DNA of 64,000 bases from Novosphingobium sediminicola (lineage in GTDB: Bacteria; Pseudomonadota; Alphaproteobacteria; Sphingomonadales; Sphingomonadaceae): assembly GCF_014196525.1 (NCBI RefSeq), contig NZ_JACIDX010000004.1:95763-159762 (forward strand). Reading direction: 5' to 3'. The position numbers and the translations under genes are program-made. Position 1 is the first letter of the stretch; every line of letters starts with the position of its first letter. Below are positions 7,694 through 15,592 of the stretch, in pieces. The notes under the pieces were generated by a model, which did not search any database, was not told where the DNA came from, and worked only from the letters and a program-made list of their open reading frames with translations.

Positions 7694-8961
7694 CAGATGC
7701 TCTCCATTTCCAGCGCGGCGGCGGCATTCAACCGCGCATTCACACTGGACACCGCCATCTGATCGCGGATGATCTGCATGAACATGGCATGGGCGCGCGT
7801 GGGCAACCAACCCGCGCGGGTGGTGATGCCAAAGGCGGGCACCGGCGCAATCGGCCCGAAAGGCAGCGCCACCAGGCCTTCGCCCTCATGCTGGATCTCG
7901 AAAGAGGTCATCAGTGTCAGGCGGTCGCTGCCCTTCAGCAGATGTTTGATGATCGAGAGCGCAGAGGTCGCCACCGGGGCGCGCGCCTCGGTGCGCCCCT
8001 CGAACAGATTGGCGAAACAGGTGCGGCGGCTCGACCCCGGCGCGCCGACCAGCCATTCATAACCGGCCAGATCATCGAGCGTCACCTTCTCACGCGCGGC
8101 CAGCGGGTGGTCCTTGCGCGCGACAATCGCATGGGGGGTCCGCGTCAGCGCCTCATGCGCCAGATCATCGGGCGTGTCGGCGGGTATCAGGCCCACCACC
8201 ATATCGACATCGCCCGCGCGCAGGCTCTTGATCATTTCCACCGCGCTTTCATTGCGCACCAGCACCTGCGCGCGCGGTTCGCGGGCCAGATAGGCCTCCA
8301 GCACGCTGCCCAGCAGGACATTGCCGCCAAGAGGCATCGCGCCCACGGTGATCGGGGTGATCGCCTCACCCTGCGCGGCGTTGAGTTCGCGGATGCCCCA
8401 TTCGATTTCCTGCAGCGCCAGTTTGAACCGGCGGCCCAGTTCGATCGCCTCGACCGTGGGCACGGTGCCCGCCGCCGTGCGATAGAACAGGGGCTTGCGC
8501 AGATTGCTTTCCAGATCGCGCGCGGCGCGTTGGAGCGTGGCGGGAGAAAGGCCCAACTGTTCGGCAGCGGGGCCGATATTGCCCGCCTCGACAATGGCGA
8601 TCAGCACGCGCACCTGAGAGCGCAGCAGCCGCGCCGCCGCCGAGCGCGCGCCATTGCGCCCGCCCTCGACATTGAACACGCTGAGCGCTTCCTCGAACTG
8701 GGTCAGGAAGCGCGAGACGCGGGCGTAGAAGGCATCGCCCTCTTTGTTGAGATAGCTGCCGCTGGCCCGCCTTTCGACCAGCCGCGCGCCCACCAGCACC
8801 TCCAGCTTGGACAAGGATTGCGTGACCGCCGGTTGCGATAAGTTGCAGTCCTCCGAGGCCCGGCGAACACTCTGCAATCTGCCGATGCTTTCGAACAGAC
8901 GCAACTGCCTGAAACTGATCGCATCAAGGGCCTCAAAATCATAATTTTTTGTGCTTTTCAT
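7693..8961 (-). CDS. LysR-type regulator with two helix-turn-helix domains
   Basis: At 422 residues this is about 120 longer than a normal LysR protein. Residues 16-75 form one LysR winged HTH (F-R-Q-L-R-L-F-E-S-I, then L-S-Q-P-A-V-T-Q-S-L). Residues 114-172 form a second (V-R-V-L-I-A-I-V-E-A-G-N-I, then L-S-P-A-T-L-Q-R-A-A-R-D-L). Residues 200-400 are a LysR substrate-binding domain. It is divergent from the aromatic operon that starts at 9411, across a 449-bp gap, so it is the obvious candidate regulator, with an aromatic acid or ring-cleavage product as inferred effector. The reading frame is intact, so the double domain is not a frameshift artefact. Confidence 0.88.
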   Translation of the reverse strand: MKSTKNYDFEALDAISFRQLRLFESIGRLQSVRRASEDCNLSQPAVTQSLSKLEVLVGARLVERRASGSYLNKEGDAFYARVSRFLTQFEEALSVFNVEGGRNGARSAAARLLRSQVRVLIAIVEAGNIGPAAEQLGLSPATLQRAARDLESNLRKPLFYRTAAGTVPTVEAIELGRRFKLALQEIEWGIRELNAAQGEAITPITVGAMPLGGNVLLGSVLEAYLAREPRAQVLVRNESAVEMIKSLRAGDVDMVVGLIPADTPDDLAHEALTRTPHAIVARKDHPLAAREKVTLDDLAGYEWLVGAPGSSRRTCFANLFEGRTEARAPVATSALSIIKHLLKGSDRLTLMTSFEIQHEGEGLVALPFGPIAPVPAFGITTRAGWLPTRAHAMFMQIIRDQMAVSSVNARLNAAAALEMESI

Positions 8962-9410
8962 GGCCTAAACAACCTGACTCCCCGCATCCTTTTTATACCT
9001 ATTCAAAAGAATGCGCCAGCCCCGACGCGCAAACATCCCGACAGGCCGTTTAGGCAAGGGACGGGAATTGGCAACGAATTGAATTTGCGAAACATCTTTT
9101 CCCACCCCTTTGCGCCCCATGCGCAAGGCCCAACCCCAGCCCGGTCGATTCTCCCCATCCGCGATAAGGATCATTCCCCGAATCGCGACGCATCCCGCAC
9201 GCCCGCGCATCACGCGCCTCTCAACGCATCAGAACGAAACCAGCGAAAATCAGCGCCTAAACACACAGGTCCTCGCGCCTACCTCGCGCATTAAGGGCCA
9301 CAATGGGGTGATTGAAAATCCGCCGCCGGTCTTTGGTATCGAGGCACCCACGATTGCCTTTGACGCGGGCTGAGAGGAAGGCATTCTGCAAGTCAGATCA
9401 GGAGAGCCTC
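8962..9410. promoter_or_regulatory. Divergent control region of the LysR gene and aromatic operon
   Basis: This 449-bp gap between two divergent starts has no convincing gene. It holds small dyads (ATTC-AAAA-GAAT at 9001-9012) and an AT-richer patch with repeated GAATTG near 9060-9090, suitable for promoters and LysR sites. No consensus promoter stands out. AGGAGAG at 9400-9406 is the ribosome-binding site that selects the GTG at 9411. Confidence 0.4.
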
Positions 9411-10394
9411 GTGTCTAAAGTCCACCTGAAAATCGCGGTTGCCGAACATCCGCATACCGCCGCGATCCGCAGCGGCGAAATCGCCATCGAAGGCGTCGAT
9501 GCCGAAATCGTCACCGTCAAGCCGCAGATCGGCGCGTTCCGCCGCATGGTGCGCGATCTGGAATTCGACGTCTGCGAAATCGCGCCCACGACCTATATTA
9601 TCGCGCGCGCCTATGGGAAGAAATTCAAGGCTCTGCCGATCTTTGTCGTGCGCCGTTTCCACCATTCGGGCCTGTTGGTGCGCCCCGATGCGGGCATCAA
9701 GACCCCCAAGGATCTGGAAGGCAAGAACGTTGGCGTGCGAGCCTATTCGGTGACCACGGGCGTATGGACGCGTCAGGTGCTGATCGACGAATTTGGTGTT
9801 GATAACAACAAGATCAACTGGTTCGTGGACGACGAGGAACACGTTCAGGAACTGCAGCTCCCCGCCAATGTCAGCCACGTTGCCGCAGGCGACAGCCTTG
9901 CCGACATGATGGCGCGCGGTGACATCATTGCCGGTTTCGATGCGGCGGCGGGCATCGGCCGCACCGGCGCCCCCACCGGCGGGTGGCAGGAAGTGGAAAC
10001 CAACTATCCCGACCTGTTCCCCAATGCCGTCGAACTGGAAGCGGAATATTACGCCCGCACCAAGATCTATCCAATGCACGGCACGATCGTGGTCAAGGAT
10101 TCGGTGCTGGAAGAACACCCCTGGGTCGCCCGCTCGATCTATGACGCCTTCACCAAGGCCAAGAACGCCTATCTGGAAAAGCTGAATTCGGGCGAAGCGA
10201 CGGGCCCCACCGCCGACAAGCACCGCGCGATCCAGAGCATCGTCGGCCCCGATCCGCTGCCCTATGGCATCGAGGAAAACCGCGCGACCATCGAGGCGCT
10301 GGAAAAGACCGCCTTTGATCAGGGCCTGACCCCGCGCCGGATGAGCATGGACGAACTCTTCGTCGACCCCACCAAGATCGCCGCGCTCGCGTAA
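9411..10394 (+). CDS. 4,5-dihydroxyphthalate decarboxylase-like protein (paralogue 1)
   Basis: A 327-residue protein with the periplasmic-binding-protein fold shared by Pht5-type 4,5-dihydroxyphthalate decarboxylases and NMT1/SsuA-like proteins. Typical features are I-A-I-E-G-V-D early, F-R-R-M-V-R-D-L-E-F-D-V-C-E near residue 45, K-D-L-E-G-K-N-V-G-V-R-A-Y near 103, and a C-terminal S-M-D-E-L-F. No signal peptide precedes it, favouring a cytoplasmic enzyme over a transport binding protein. The GTG start is set by AGGAGAG; an in-frame upstream ATG (9312) lacks a binding site. First gene of an eight-gene unit. Likely role: removal of a ring carboxylate before ring opening, inferred from family and context. 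Confidence 0.78.
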   Translation: MSKVHLKIAVAEHPHTAAIRSGEIAIEGVDAEIVTVKPQIGAFRRMVRDLEFDVCEIAPTTYIIARAYGKKFKALPIFVVRRFHHSGLLVRPDAGIKTPKDLEGKNVGVRAYSVTTGVWTRQVLIDEFGVDNNKINWFVDDEEHVQELQLPANVSHVAAGDSLADMMARGDIIAGFDAAAGIGRTGAPTGGWQEVETNYPDLFPNAVELEAEYYARTKIYPMHGTIVVKDSVLEEHPWVARSIYDAFTKAKNAYLEKLNSGEATGPTADKHRAIQSIVGPDPLPYGIEENRATIEALEKTAFDQGLTPRRMSMDELFVDPTKIAALA

Positions 10395-10409
10395 TCCCGG
10401 AGAGCTTTG

Positions 10410-11435
10410 ATGATTATCGATTGCCACGGCCATTTCACCACCGTGCCCAAATCCTTCCGCGATTTCCGGGCCGCGCAGGTGGCCAATGCCGAAACCCCGG
10501 CCAACGCCCCGCCGCTGTCCGCCGCCCATGTGTCCGACGATGAAATCCGCGAAGGCGTGGGCAATGGCCAGTTGAAGCTGCAACAGGAACGCGGGTCCGA
10601 CATCACCCTGTTCTCGCCCATCGCGGGCCTGATGAGCCACCATCTGGGCAATGAACGCACCAGCCTTGAATGGGCCACGATCAGCAATGATCTGGTCCGC
10701 AGGGTGTGCGACATCTATCCCGACAATTTCGTGCCGGTGGGCATGTTGCCCCAGTCGCCCTATGCCCCGCCCAAGAATTCGGTGCCGGAATTGAAGCGCA
10801 TCGTGAATGAGCTGGGCTTTGTCGGCGTCAATGTGAACCCCGATCCCACGGGCGGCTACTGGACCGGCAAGCCTTTCACGGACAAGGAATGGTATCCCCT
10901 GTTCGAGGCCCTGTGCGAGCTGGACGTGCCCGCGATGGTGCATGTGGCCGCTTCGTGCAACCCGAACTTCCACGGCACGGGCGCGCATTATCTGAATGCC
11001 GACACCAGCGTGTTCATGCAGATCCTGCAATCGAACCTGTTTCAGGATTTCCCCACGCTGCGTCTGGTGATCCCGCATGGCGGCGGCGCGGTGCCCTATC
11101 ACTGGGGGCGCTATCGCGGCATGTCGCTGGAAATGATGGACCGTCCGCTCGAAGGGCTGCTCGACAACATCTTCTTCGACACCTGCGTCTATCACCACCC
11201 CGGCGTTGAATTGCTGACCAAGGTGGTGCCCACCAGCAACGTGATGTTCGGCAGCGAGATGATCGGCGCGGTGCGCGGCAAAGACCCCTGCACCGGCCAT
11301 TATTTCGACGACACCAAGCGCTATGTGGACGCCTGCGAGGCGCTCTCCGAAGCCGACCGCCACGCGATCTATGAGGGCAATGCCCGCCGCGTCTATCCGC
11401 GCCTCGACGCGCATCTCAAGGCCAAGGGCCTGTGA
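10410..11435 (+). CDS. ligJ: 4-oxalomesaconate hydratase, LigJ-type amidohydrolase
   Basis: A 341-residue amidohydrolase-superfamily protein that matches Sphingobium SYK-6 LigJ along its length by eye. It has the metal-binding D-C-H-G-H (His6, His8), His178 in M-V-H-V, I-P-H-G-G-G-A-V-P-Y-H-W-G-R, and G-S-E-M-I-G-A-V-R-G with Glu283. LigJ hydrates 4-oxalomesaconate to 4-carboxy-4-hydroxy-2-oxoadipate, the step after ring cleavage in the protocatechuate 4,5- and gallate pathways. The ATG at 10410 is preceded by CCCGGAGAG. It follows the decarboxylase-like gene by 15 bp. This is the firmest pathway assignment in the operon. Confidence 0.85.
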   Translation: MIIDCHGHFTTVPKSFRDFRAAQVANAETPANAPPLSAAHVSDDEIREGVGNGQLKLQQERGSDITLFSPIAGLMSHHLGNERTSLEWATISNDLVRRVCDIYPDNFVPVGMLPQSPYAPPKNSVPELKRIVNELGFVGVNVNPDPTGGYWTGKPFTDKEWYPLFEALCELDVPAMVHVAASCNPNFHGTGAHYLNADTSVFMQILQSNLFQDFPTLRLVIPHGGGAVPYHWGRYRGMSLEMMDRPLEGLLDNIFFDTCVYHHPGVELLTKVVPTSNVMFGSEMIGAVRGKDPCTGHYFDDTKRYVDACEALSEADRHAIYEGNARRVYPRLDAHLKAKGL

Positions 11436-11500
11436 TGAACCGGGGCGGGGCGCGCGATGGCCGTCCCGCCCCGCACCATAATTTCCGGGAGGGAAATTTC

Positions 11501-12352
11501 ATGTCCTCTATCTGCGATATTCACCCGCATATCATCTCGGATGACGAGACCCGCTATCCGCCCGCGCCCCTGTTCGGCAAGCGTTCGGATTGGTCGCAGG
11601 AACGGCCCAATACGGTGGAAGCCCTGATCGCGGCGATGGATGAGGCGGGCGTGCATAAGGCCGCCGTGGTCCATTCCTCAACCACCTATGGTTTTGACAA
11701 TGCCTATGTCGTCGATGGCTGCAACGCCTATCCTGACCGCCTGATCGCGGTGGGCAGCGTGGATGTGGCCGCCCCCGATGCCGTGGCCACGATCAAGGAT
11801 TGGGTGGGCAAGGGCCTGAAGGGCCTGCGCATCTTTACCGGCGGTTCGACCAAGGATTTCGACCCCACCGAGCTGGAAAACCCCGCCGCCTATCCGGCAT
11901 GGGAATTGCTGGGCGAACTGGGCATTCCGATGTGCATCCAGACCGGCCCGATCGGCCTGCCTCAGGTGCGCGATCTGGCTACGCGGTTTGGCAACGTCAA
12001 CATCATCCTCGACCATCTGGCTCGCCCCGATGTGCTCGACGGACCGCCCTATGCCAATGCGCAGAGCCTGTGGGATATGGGCGATCTGCCCAATCTCTAC
12101 ATGAAGCTGACCCCGCGCATCATGGGCGATGTGAAGAAGGGCGAGGCCAGCGCCGAGACTTTCTTCCCCAAGGTGGTGGAAACCTTTGGCGCGGATCGTC
12201 TGGCATGGGGCTCGAACTTCCCCACCTCGCCCGGCACTTTGGCCGAAATCCGCGCCACGGCGGAAAATCGCCTCGCCTGCCTGTCGGACGAGGATCGCGC
12301 ATGGATCTTCGGCAAGACCGCGCAGAAGCTCTATCCCGATCTGGCCGACTGA
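11501..12352 (+). CDS. Amidohydrolase_2 family hydrolase (LigI-like)
   Basis: A 283-residue TIM-barrel metal-dependent hydrolase. It opens with D-I-H-P-H and has G-x-x-K-A-A-V-V-H-S-S, K-G-L-R-I-F, I-I-L-D-H-L-A-R-P-D-V and W-G-S-N-F-P-T, the layout of 2-pyrone-4,6-dicarboxylate lactonase (LigI) and related lactonases. GGGAGGG 7 nt upstream selects the ATG at 11501 over one at 11432. Placed directly after ligJ, it may open a lactone formed from the ring-cleavage product, but sequence similarity to true LigI is only moderate, so the substrate is open. Confidence 0.75.
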   Translation: MSSICDIHPHIISDDETRYPPAPLFGKRSDWSQERPNTVEALIAAMDEAGVHKAAVVHSSTTYGFDNAYVVDGCNAYPDRLIAVGSVDVAAPDAVATIKDWVGKGLKGLRIFTGGSTKDFDPTELENPAAYPAWELLGELGIPMCIQTGPIGLPQVRDLATRFGNVNIILDHLARPDVLDGPPYANAQSLWDMGDLPNLYMKLTPRIMGDVKKGEASAETFFPKVVETFGADRLAWGSNFPTSPGTLAEIRATAENRLACLSDEDRAWIFGKTAQKLYPDLAD

Positions 12353-12376
12353 ACATAACACAAGAGAGGTCCTGCA

Positions 12377-13684
12377 ATGGCTACGTCCCTTAATTCCCCG
12401 GCAACGGAAACGACAGAAACGGACGAAGCCGCAGGCATCTCCGCTCCCTCGTCGTCCAGCACGCGCTGGTTCATCCTGTTCCTGCTGGCGCTGGGGGTGC
12501 TGATCTCCTTCATCGACCGCACCAGCATCGGTTCGGCCATTGCCGACAAGGGGTTTGTCAAGGAATTCGGCCTGTCCAATGTCGGGCGCGGCTGGATCAA
12601 CTCGGCCTTCTTCTGGTCCTATGGCATTGCCCAGGTGCCGATGGGCTGGCTGGTGGACCGCTATGGGGTGAAACGCCCCTATGCGATCTTCTTTGCCATG
12701 TGGTGCGTGATCTGCGCGGTCACCGGCACGATCACCCTGCTGCCCGTCCTGTTCGGCGCGCGCCTGCTGGTGGGCGTGGCCGAAGCCATCGTGATCCCGG
12801 CCTCCTATCGCTGGATCCGCAACAATTTCGATGAAAGCCGCAGCGGGCTGGCCGTGGGCATTTTCGCCATGGGCAACAAATTCGGCCCGGCCATCGGCGC
12901 CCCGGCGGCGGCATGGCTGATCTATAATTATTCGTGGCGCGCGGTGTTCTACGCCATGTGCGCGGTGGGCGTGCTGTGGCTGGCCTCATGGGTGTTTCTG
13001 GTGCGTGACGACACGCCCCGCCCCGAGGAACGCGCCGCCATCGCCAAGCGCGCTTCGGGCATCACGTTGGGCGGCGCATTGCGCAGTCCGGTGGTGTGGG
13101 GCGGCATGCTCACCAACTTCTGCTATGGCTATTTCACCTTCTACTGCATGACGTGGATGCCCGCCTATCTGGTGGAAAAGCGCGGACTCTCGCTGGCCAA
13201 ATCAGGCGTGTTCACCTTCTTCAGCTTTGCCGGGATCGCCATCATGGCGGCCATCGCGGGCTGGGCGGCCGATATGCTGATCGCGCGCGGCAAGGACCCC
13301 GTGCTGGTGCGCAAGGGCTTTGTCATCGCCGGTTTCTTTGGCGGCTGCACGGTGCTGCTCGGCTCTACCGCCTCGGATCTCAACACCGCGCTGTTCTGGA
13401 ATGTCACCTCGCTCACCCTGCTGGGTCTGGCCACGGCCAACAATCTTGCGCTGTGCCGCCTGACGCTGATTCCCAAGCAGGCGGTCGGTCTGGTGACGGG
13501 CGTGCAGCAGGTGGCCACCAGCCTTGCAGGCGGCGTTTCGGCCAGCCTGTCGGGTTGGCTGCTCGCGGTCAGCGGTTCCTATGATCTGCCGATGAAGGTG
13601 ATCTTCGTCTTTCTGCTGATCGGGGCGGCGGGCACATGGATTTTGCTGCGCCCTGAATGGGCGCCCAAGATCAACGAAAACTGA
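12377..13684 (+). CDS. MFS transporter, ACS family (phthalate/hexuronate permease type)
   Basis: A 435-residue membrane carrier. After a hydrophilic 30-residue N-terminus come about twelve membrane spans, with F-I-D-R-T-S-I in helix 1 and the loop W-L-V-D-R-Y-G-V-K-R. A-S-Y-R-W-I-R-N-N-F and G-N-K-F-G-P-A-I-G-A-P follow, as in the anion:cation symporter group that imports phthalates, glucarate or galactonate with protons. It sits inside the catabolic operon with AGAGAGG upstream, so it most likely imports the pathway's aromatic or polycarboxylic acid substrate. Confidence 0.85.
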   Translation: MATSLNSPATETTETDEAAGISAPSSSSTRWFILFLLALGVLISFIDRTSIGSAIADKGFVKEFGLSNVGRGWINSAFFWSYGIAQVPMGWLVDRYGVKRPYAIFFAMWCVICAVTGTITLLPVLFGARLLVGVAEAIVIPASYRWIRNNFDESRSGLAVGIFAMGNKFGPAIGAPAAAWLIYNYSWRAVFYAMCAVGVLWLASWVFLVRDDTPRPEERAAIAKRASGITLGGALRSPVVWGGMLTNFCYGYFTFYCMTWMPAYLVEKRGLSLAKSGVFTFFSFAGIAIMAAIAGWAADMLIARGKDPVLVRKGFVIAGFFGGCTVLLGSTASDLNTALFWNVTSLTLLGLATANNLALCRLTLIPKQAVGLVTGVQQVATSLAGGVSASLSGWLLAVSGSYDLPMKVIFVFLLIGAAGTWILLRPEWAPKINEN

Positions 13685-13706
13685 ACCTCTTTTCGAAAGC
13701 ATAATC

Positions 13707-14708
13707 ATGGCCAAGATCGTATTTGGTATGGCGGTGCCGCACAGCGGCATGCTGGGGCAAAAGCCCGAAGACTGGCTGACCAATGGCGACCGCGATCGCA
13801 AGAACCCGGCGCTGTGGTACAAGGGCAAGACCTATACCTATCCCGAGCTGGAAGCCTTGCGCGGGGCCGCCTTTGCCCCTTTCCTGACCCTTGAGGAACG
13901 CACGCAGCGCGCCGCCCGTTGCCGCGCGGCGCTGGATGAAATGGCCGAGGCCTATGCCCGCGCCAATTGCGATGTGGTGATCGTGCTGGGCAAGGATCAG
14001 AAGGAAATCTGGCCCGATCAGTCGCCTTCGATCACCATCTATACCGGCGATGAAGTGCATAACGGCCCGCCCCAGCGCCCGGTCTATGCGCCCGACCACC
14101 ATGTCGTGCATCAGGCCTATCCCGAATTCGCCACCTATCTGATCAACCGGTTTCAGAGCGAAAGCTTCGACCTCAACGATCTGATGGCCTGGCCGCAGAA
14201 CACATGGATGGAAGCGCGCCAGGGCTATGCGCCCAATTATCCGGTCGTGCCCCATGCCTACAGCTTCGTCTATCATCAGATCATGGGCGATGATGTGCCG
14301 CGCCATGTGCCGGTGCTGTTCAACCTGTTCTATCCGCCGACCCAGCCTTCGATGAAGCGCTGCATCGAATTTGGCCGCGTGCTGCGCGAAGCCATCGAGG
14401 CATGGCCCGAGGATGTGCGCGTGGGCGTGATTGCATCGGGCGGCCTGACCCACTTCGTCAATGACGAAGATTTCGACCGCGACGTGATGGGTAAGCTGGC
14501 CGCGTATGATTACGAAGGCCTGATGACCTATGACGACAGCTGGTATCAGTCCGGCACGTCGGAAGTGAAGATCTATTCCATCGTCATGATGGCCCTTCAG
14601 CAGACCGGCGCGCAGATGACGCTGGTCGATTACGTCCCCTGCTGGCGCACCGAGGCAGGCACCGGCGAGGGCATGGGCTTCATGTACTGGGCCGCGCCCG
14701 AAGCCTGA
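13707..14708 (+). CDS. LigB-type (class III) extradiol dioxygenase-like protein
   Basis: A 333-residue protein of the PCAD/LigB superfamily, which opens catecholic rings with Fe(II) and O2. It has an N-terminal P-H-S (His12, the first iron ligand in LigB), V-P-H-A-Y-S-F near 187, F-Y-P-P-T-Q-P near 209 and S-G-T-S-E-V near 282, matching LigB blocks. No LigA-like alpha domain is fused or adjacent, unlike protocatechuate 4,5-dioxygenase or gallate dioxygenase. Where LigB has N-D-H (His61), this protein has K-D-Q (Asp97, Gln98), so the iron site must differ. Substrate unknown; ring cleavage before LigJ is the natural inference. Confidence 0.75.
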   Translation: MAKIVFGMAVPHSGMLGQKPEDWLTNGDRDRKNPALWYKGKTYTYPELEALRGAAFAPFLTLEERTQRAARCRAALDEMAEAYARANCDVVIVLGKDQKEIWPDQSPSITIYTGDEVHNGPPQRPVYAPDHHVVHQAYPEFATYLINRFQSESFDLNDLMAWPQNTWMEARQGYAPNYPVVPHAYSFVYHQIMGDDVPRHVPVLFNLFYPPTQPSMKRCIEFGRVLREAIEAWPEDVRVGVIASGGLTHFVNDEDFDRDVMGKLAAYDYEGLMTYDDSWYQSGTSEVKIYSIVMMALQQTGAQMTLVDYVPCWRTEAGTGEGMGFMYWAAPEA

Positions 14709-14733
14709 TTTTCAAGACACAAGGAACACCCCC

Positions 14734-15588
14734 ATGACCACCCGCCTCAACGGCATCATCCGCGCGTTTGAATCCGGCAAGCCCGCCTTCACCTGCTTTG
14801 CCAAATCGGACAAGCAAAGCGCCATCGACCTTCAGGACAGCCCCTATGACGGCCTCGTCGTCGAAATGGAGCATAATCCCTTCGACATGAACGCGCTGGG
14901 CGATTTCCTGCAATATCTGCTCAACCGCAAGCAGATCTTCAAGGCCGAGACGCTGGCCCCGGCGGTCACGCCCATCGTGCGCATCCCGGCCAATGGCGGC
15001 GAGATGGACCAGTGGCAGGCCAAGCAGGCCCTGGACCGCGGCGTCTATGGCATCATCACGCCCCACGTCAAAACCGTGGAGCAGGCCTATAATGCGGTCG
15101 CCGCCTGCCGCTATGCAAGGCCCAAGAACGCGCCTTTGTATGAACCCAAGGGTGTGCGCGGCGATGGTCCGGCAACGGCTGCGCGCTATTGGGGCCTGTC
15201 TCAGGCCGAATATTACGAACGCGCCGATGTCTGGCCGCTGGCGCCGCAGGGCGAATTGCTGGTCGGCCTGATGATCGAAAGCGAGGAGGCGATCGAGAAC
15301 CTCGACGATATGCTGGCCAATGTGCCGGGCATCGGCTTCTGCCTGATCGGTGAAGGCGATCTGTCTCAGGAACTGGGCTATGCGCGCCAGTATGAACACC
15401 CCGAAGTGCTGGGCGCGATGGCCAAGATCGTCGAGACCTGCAAAAAGCACAATGTCGTCGTCGGCAATCCGCACACCAATGCCAAGAATGTCGAACGCCT
15501 GATTTCCGAAGGCTATGGCTTCCTGATGAGCGCCCCCCAGCGCTCCTATGGCGTCATCGGTCAGGCGCGCGAAATGGCGGGGTACTGA
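14734..15588 (+). CDS. HpcH/HpaI-family class II aldolase
   Basis: A 284-residue TIM-barrel aldolase or lyase. The metal-binding Glu182 (M-I-E-S-E-E-A) and Asp209 (G-E-G-D-L-S) are in the family positions, and V-V-E-M-E-H and I-V-R-I-P are earlier strands. About 40 extra residues lie before the metal Glu. These enzymes cleave 4-hydroxy-2-oxo acids to pyruvate (or oxaloacetate) plus an aldehyde or keto acid. In the known LigJ pathways this final step is done by the unrelated LigK/RraA-type aldolase, absent here, so this enzyme is the likely substitute. AAGGAA precedes the ATG. Confidence 0.84.
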   Translation: MTTRLNGIIRAFESGKPAFTCFAKSDKQSAIDLQDSPYDGLVVEMEHNPFDMNALGDFLQYLLNRKQIFKAETLAPAVTPIVRIPANGGEMDQWQAKQALDRGVYGIITPHVKTVEQAYNAVAACRYARPKNAPLYEPKGVRGDGPATAARYWGLSQAEYYERADVWPLAPQGELLVGLMIESEEAIENLDDMLANVPGIGFCLIGEGDLSQELGYARQYEHPEVLGAMAKIVETCKKHNVVVGNPHTNAKNVERLISEGYGFLMSAPQRSYGVIGQAREMAGY

Positions 15589-15592
15589 GCCG

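Noticed and set aside
14734..15588. Calling this gene ligK
   Set aside because: LigK is an RraA-type aldolase. This protein has the HpcH/HpaI metal site (Glu182, Asp209), so only an analogous role can be proposed.
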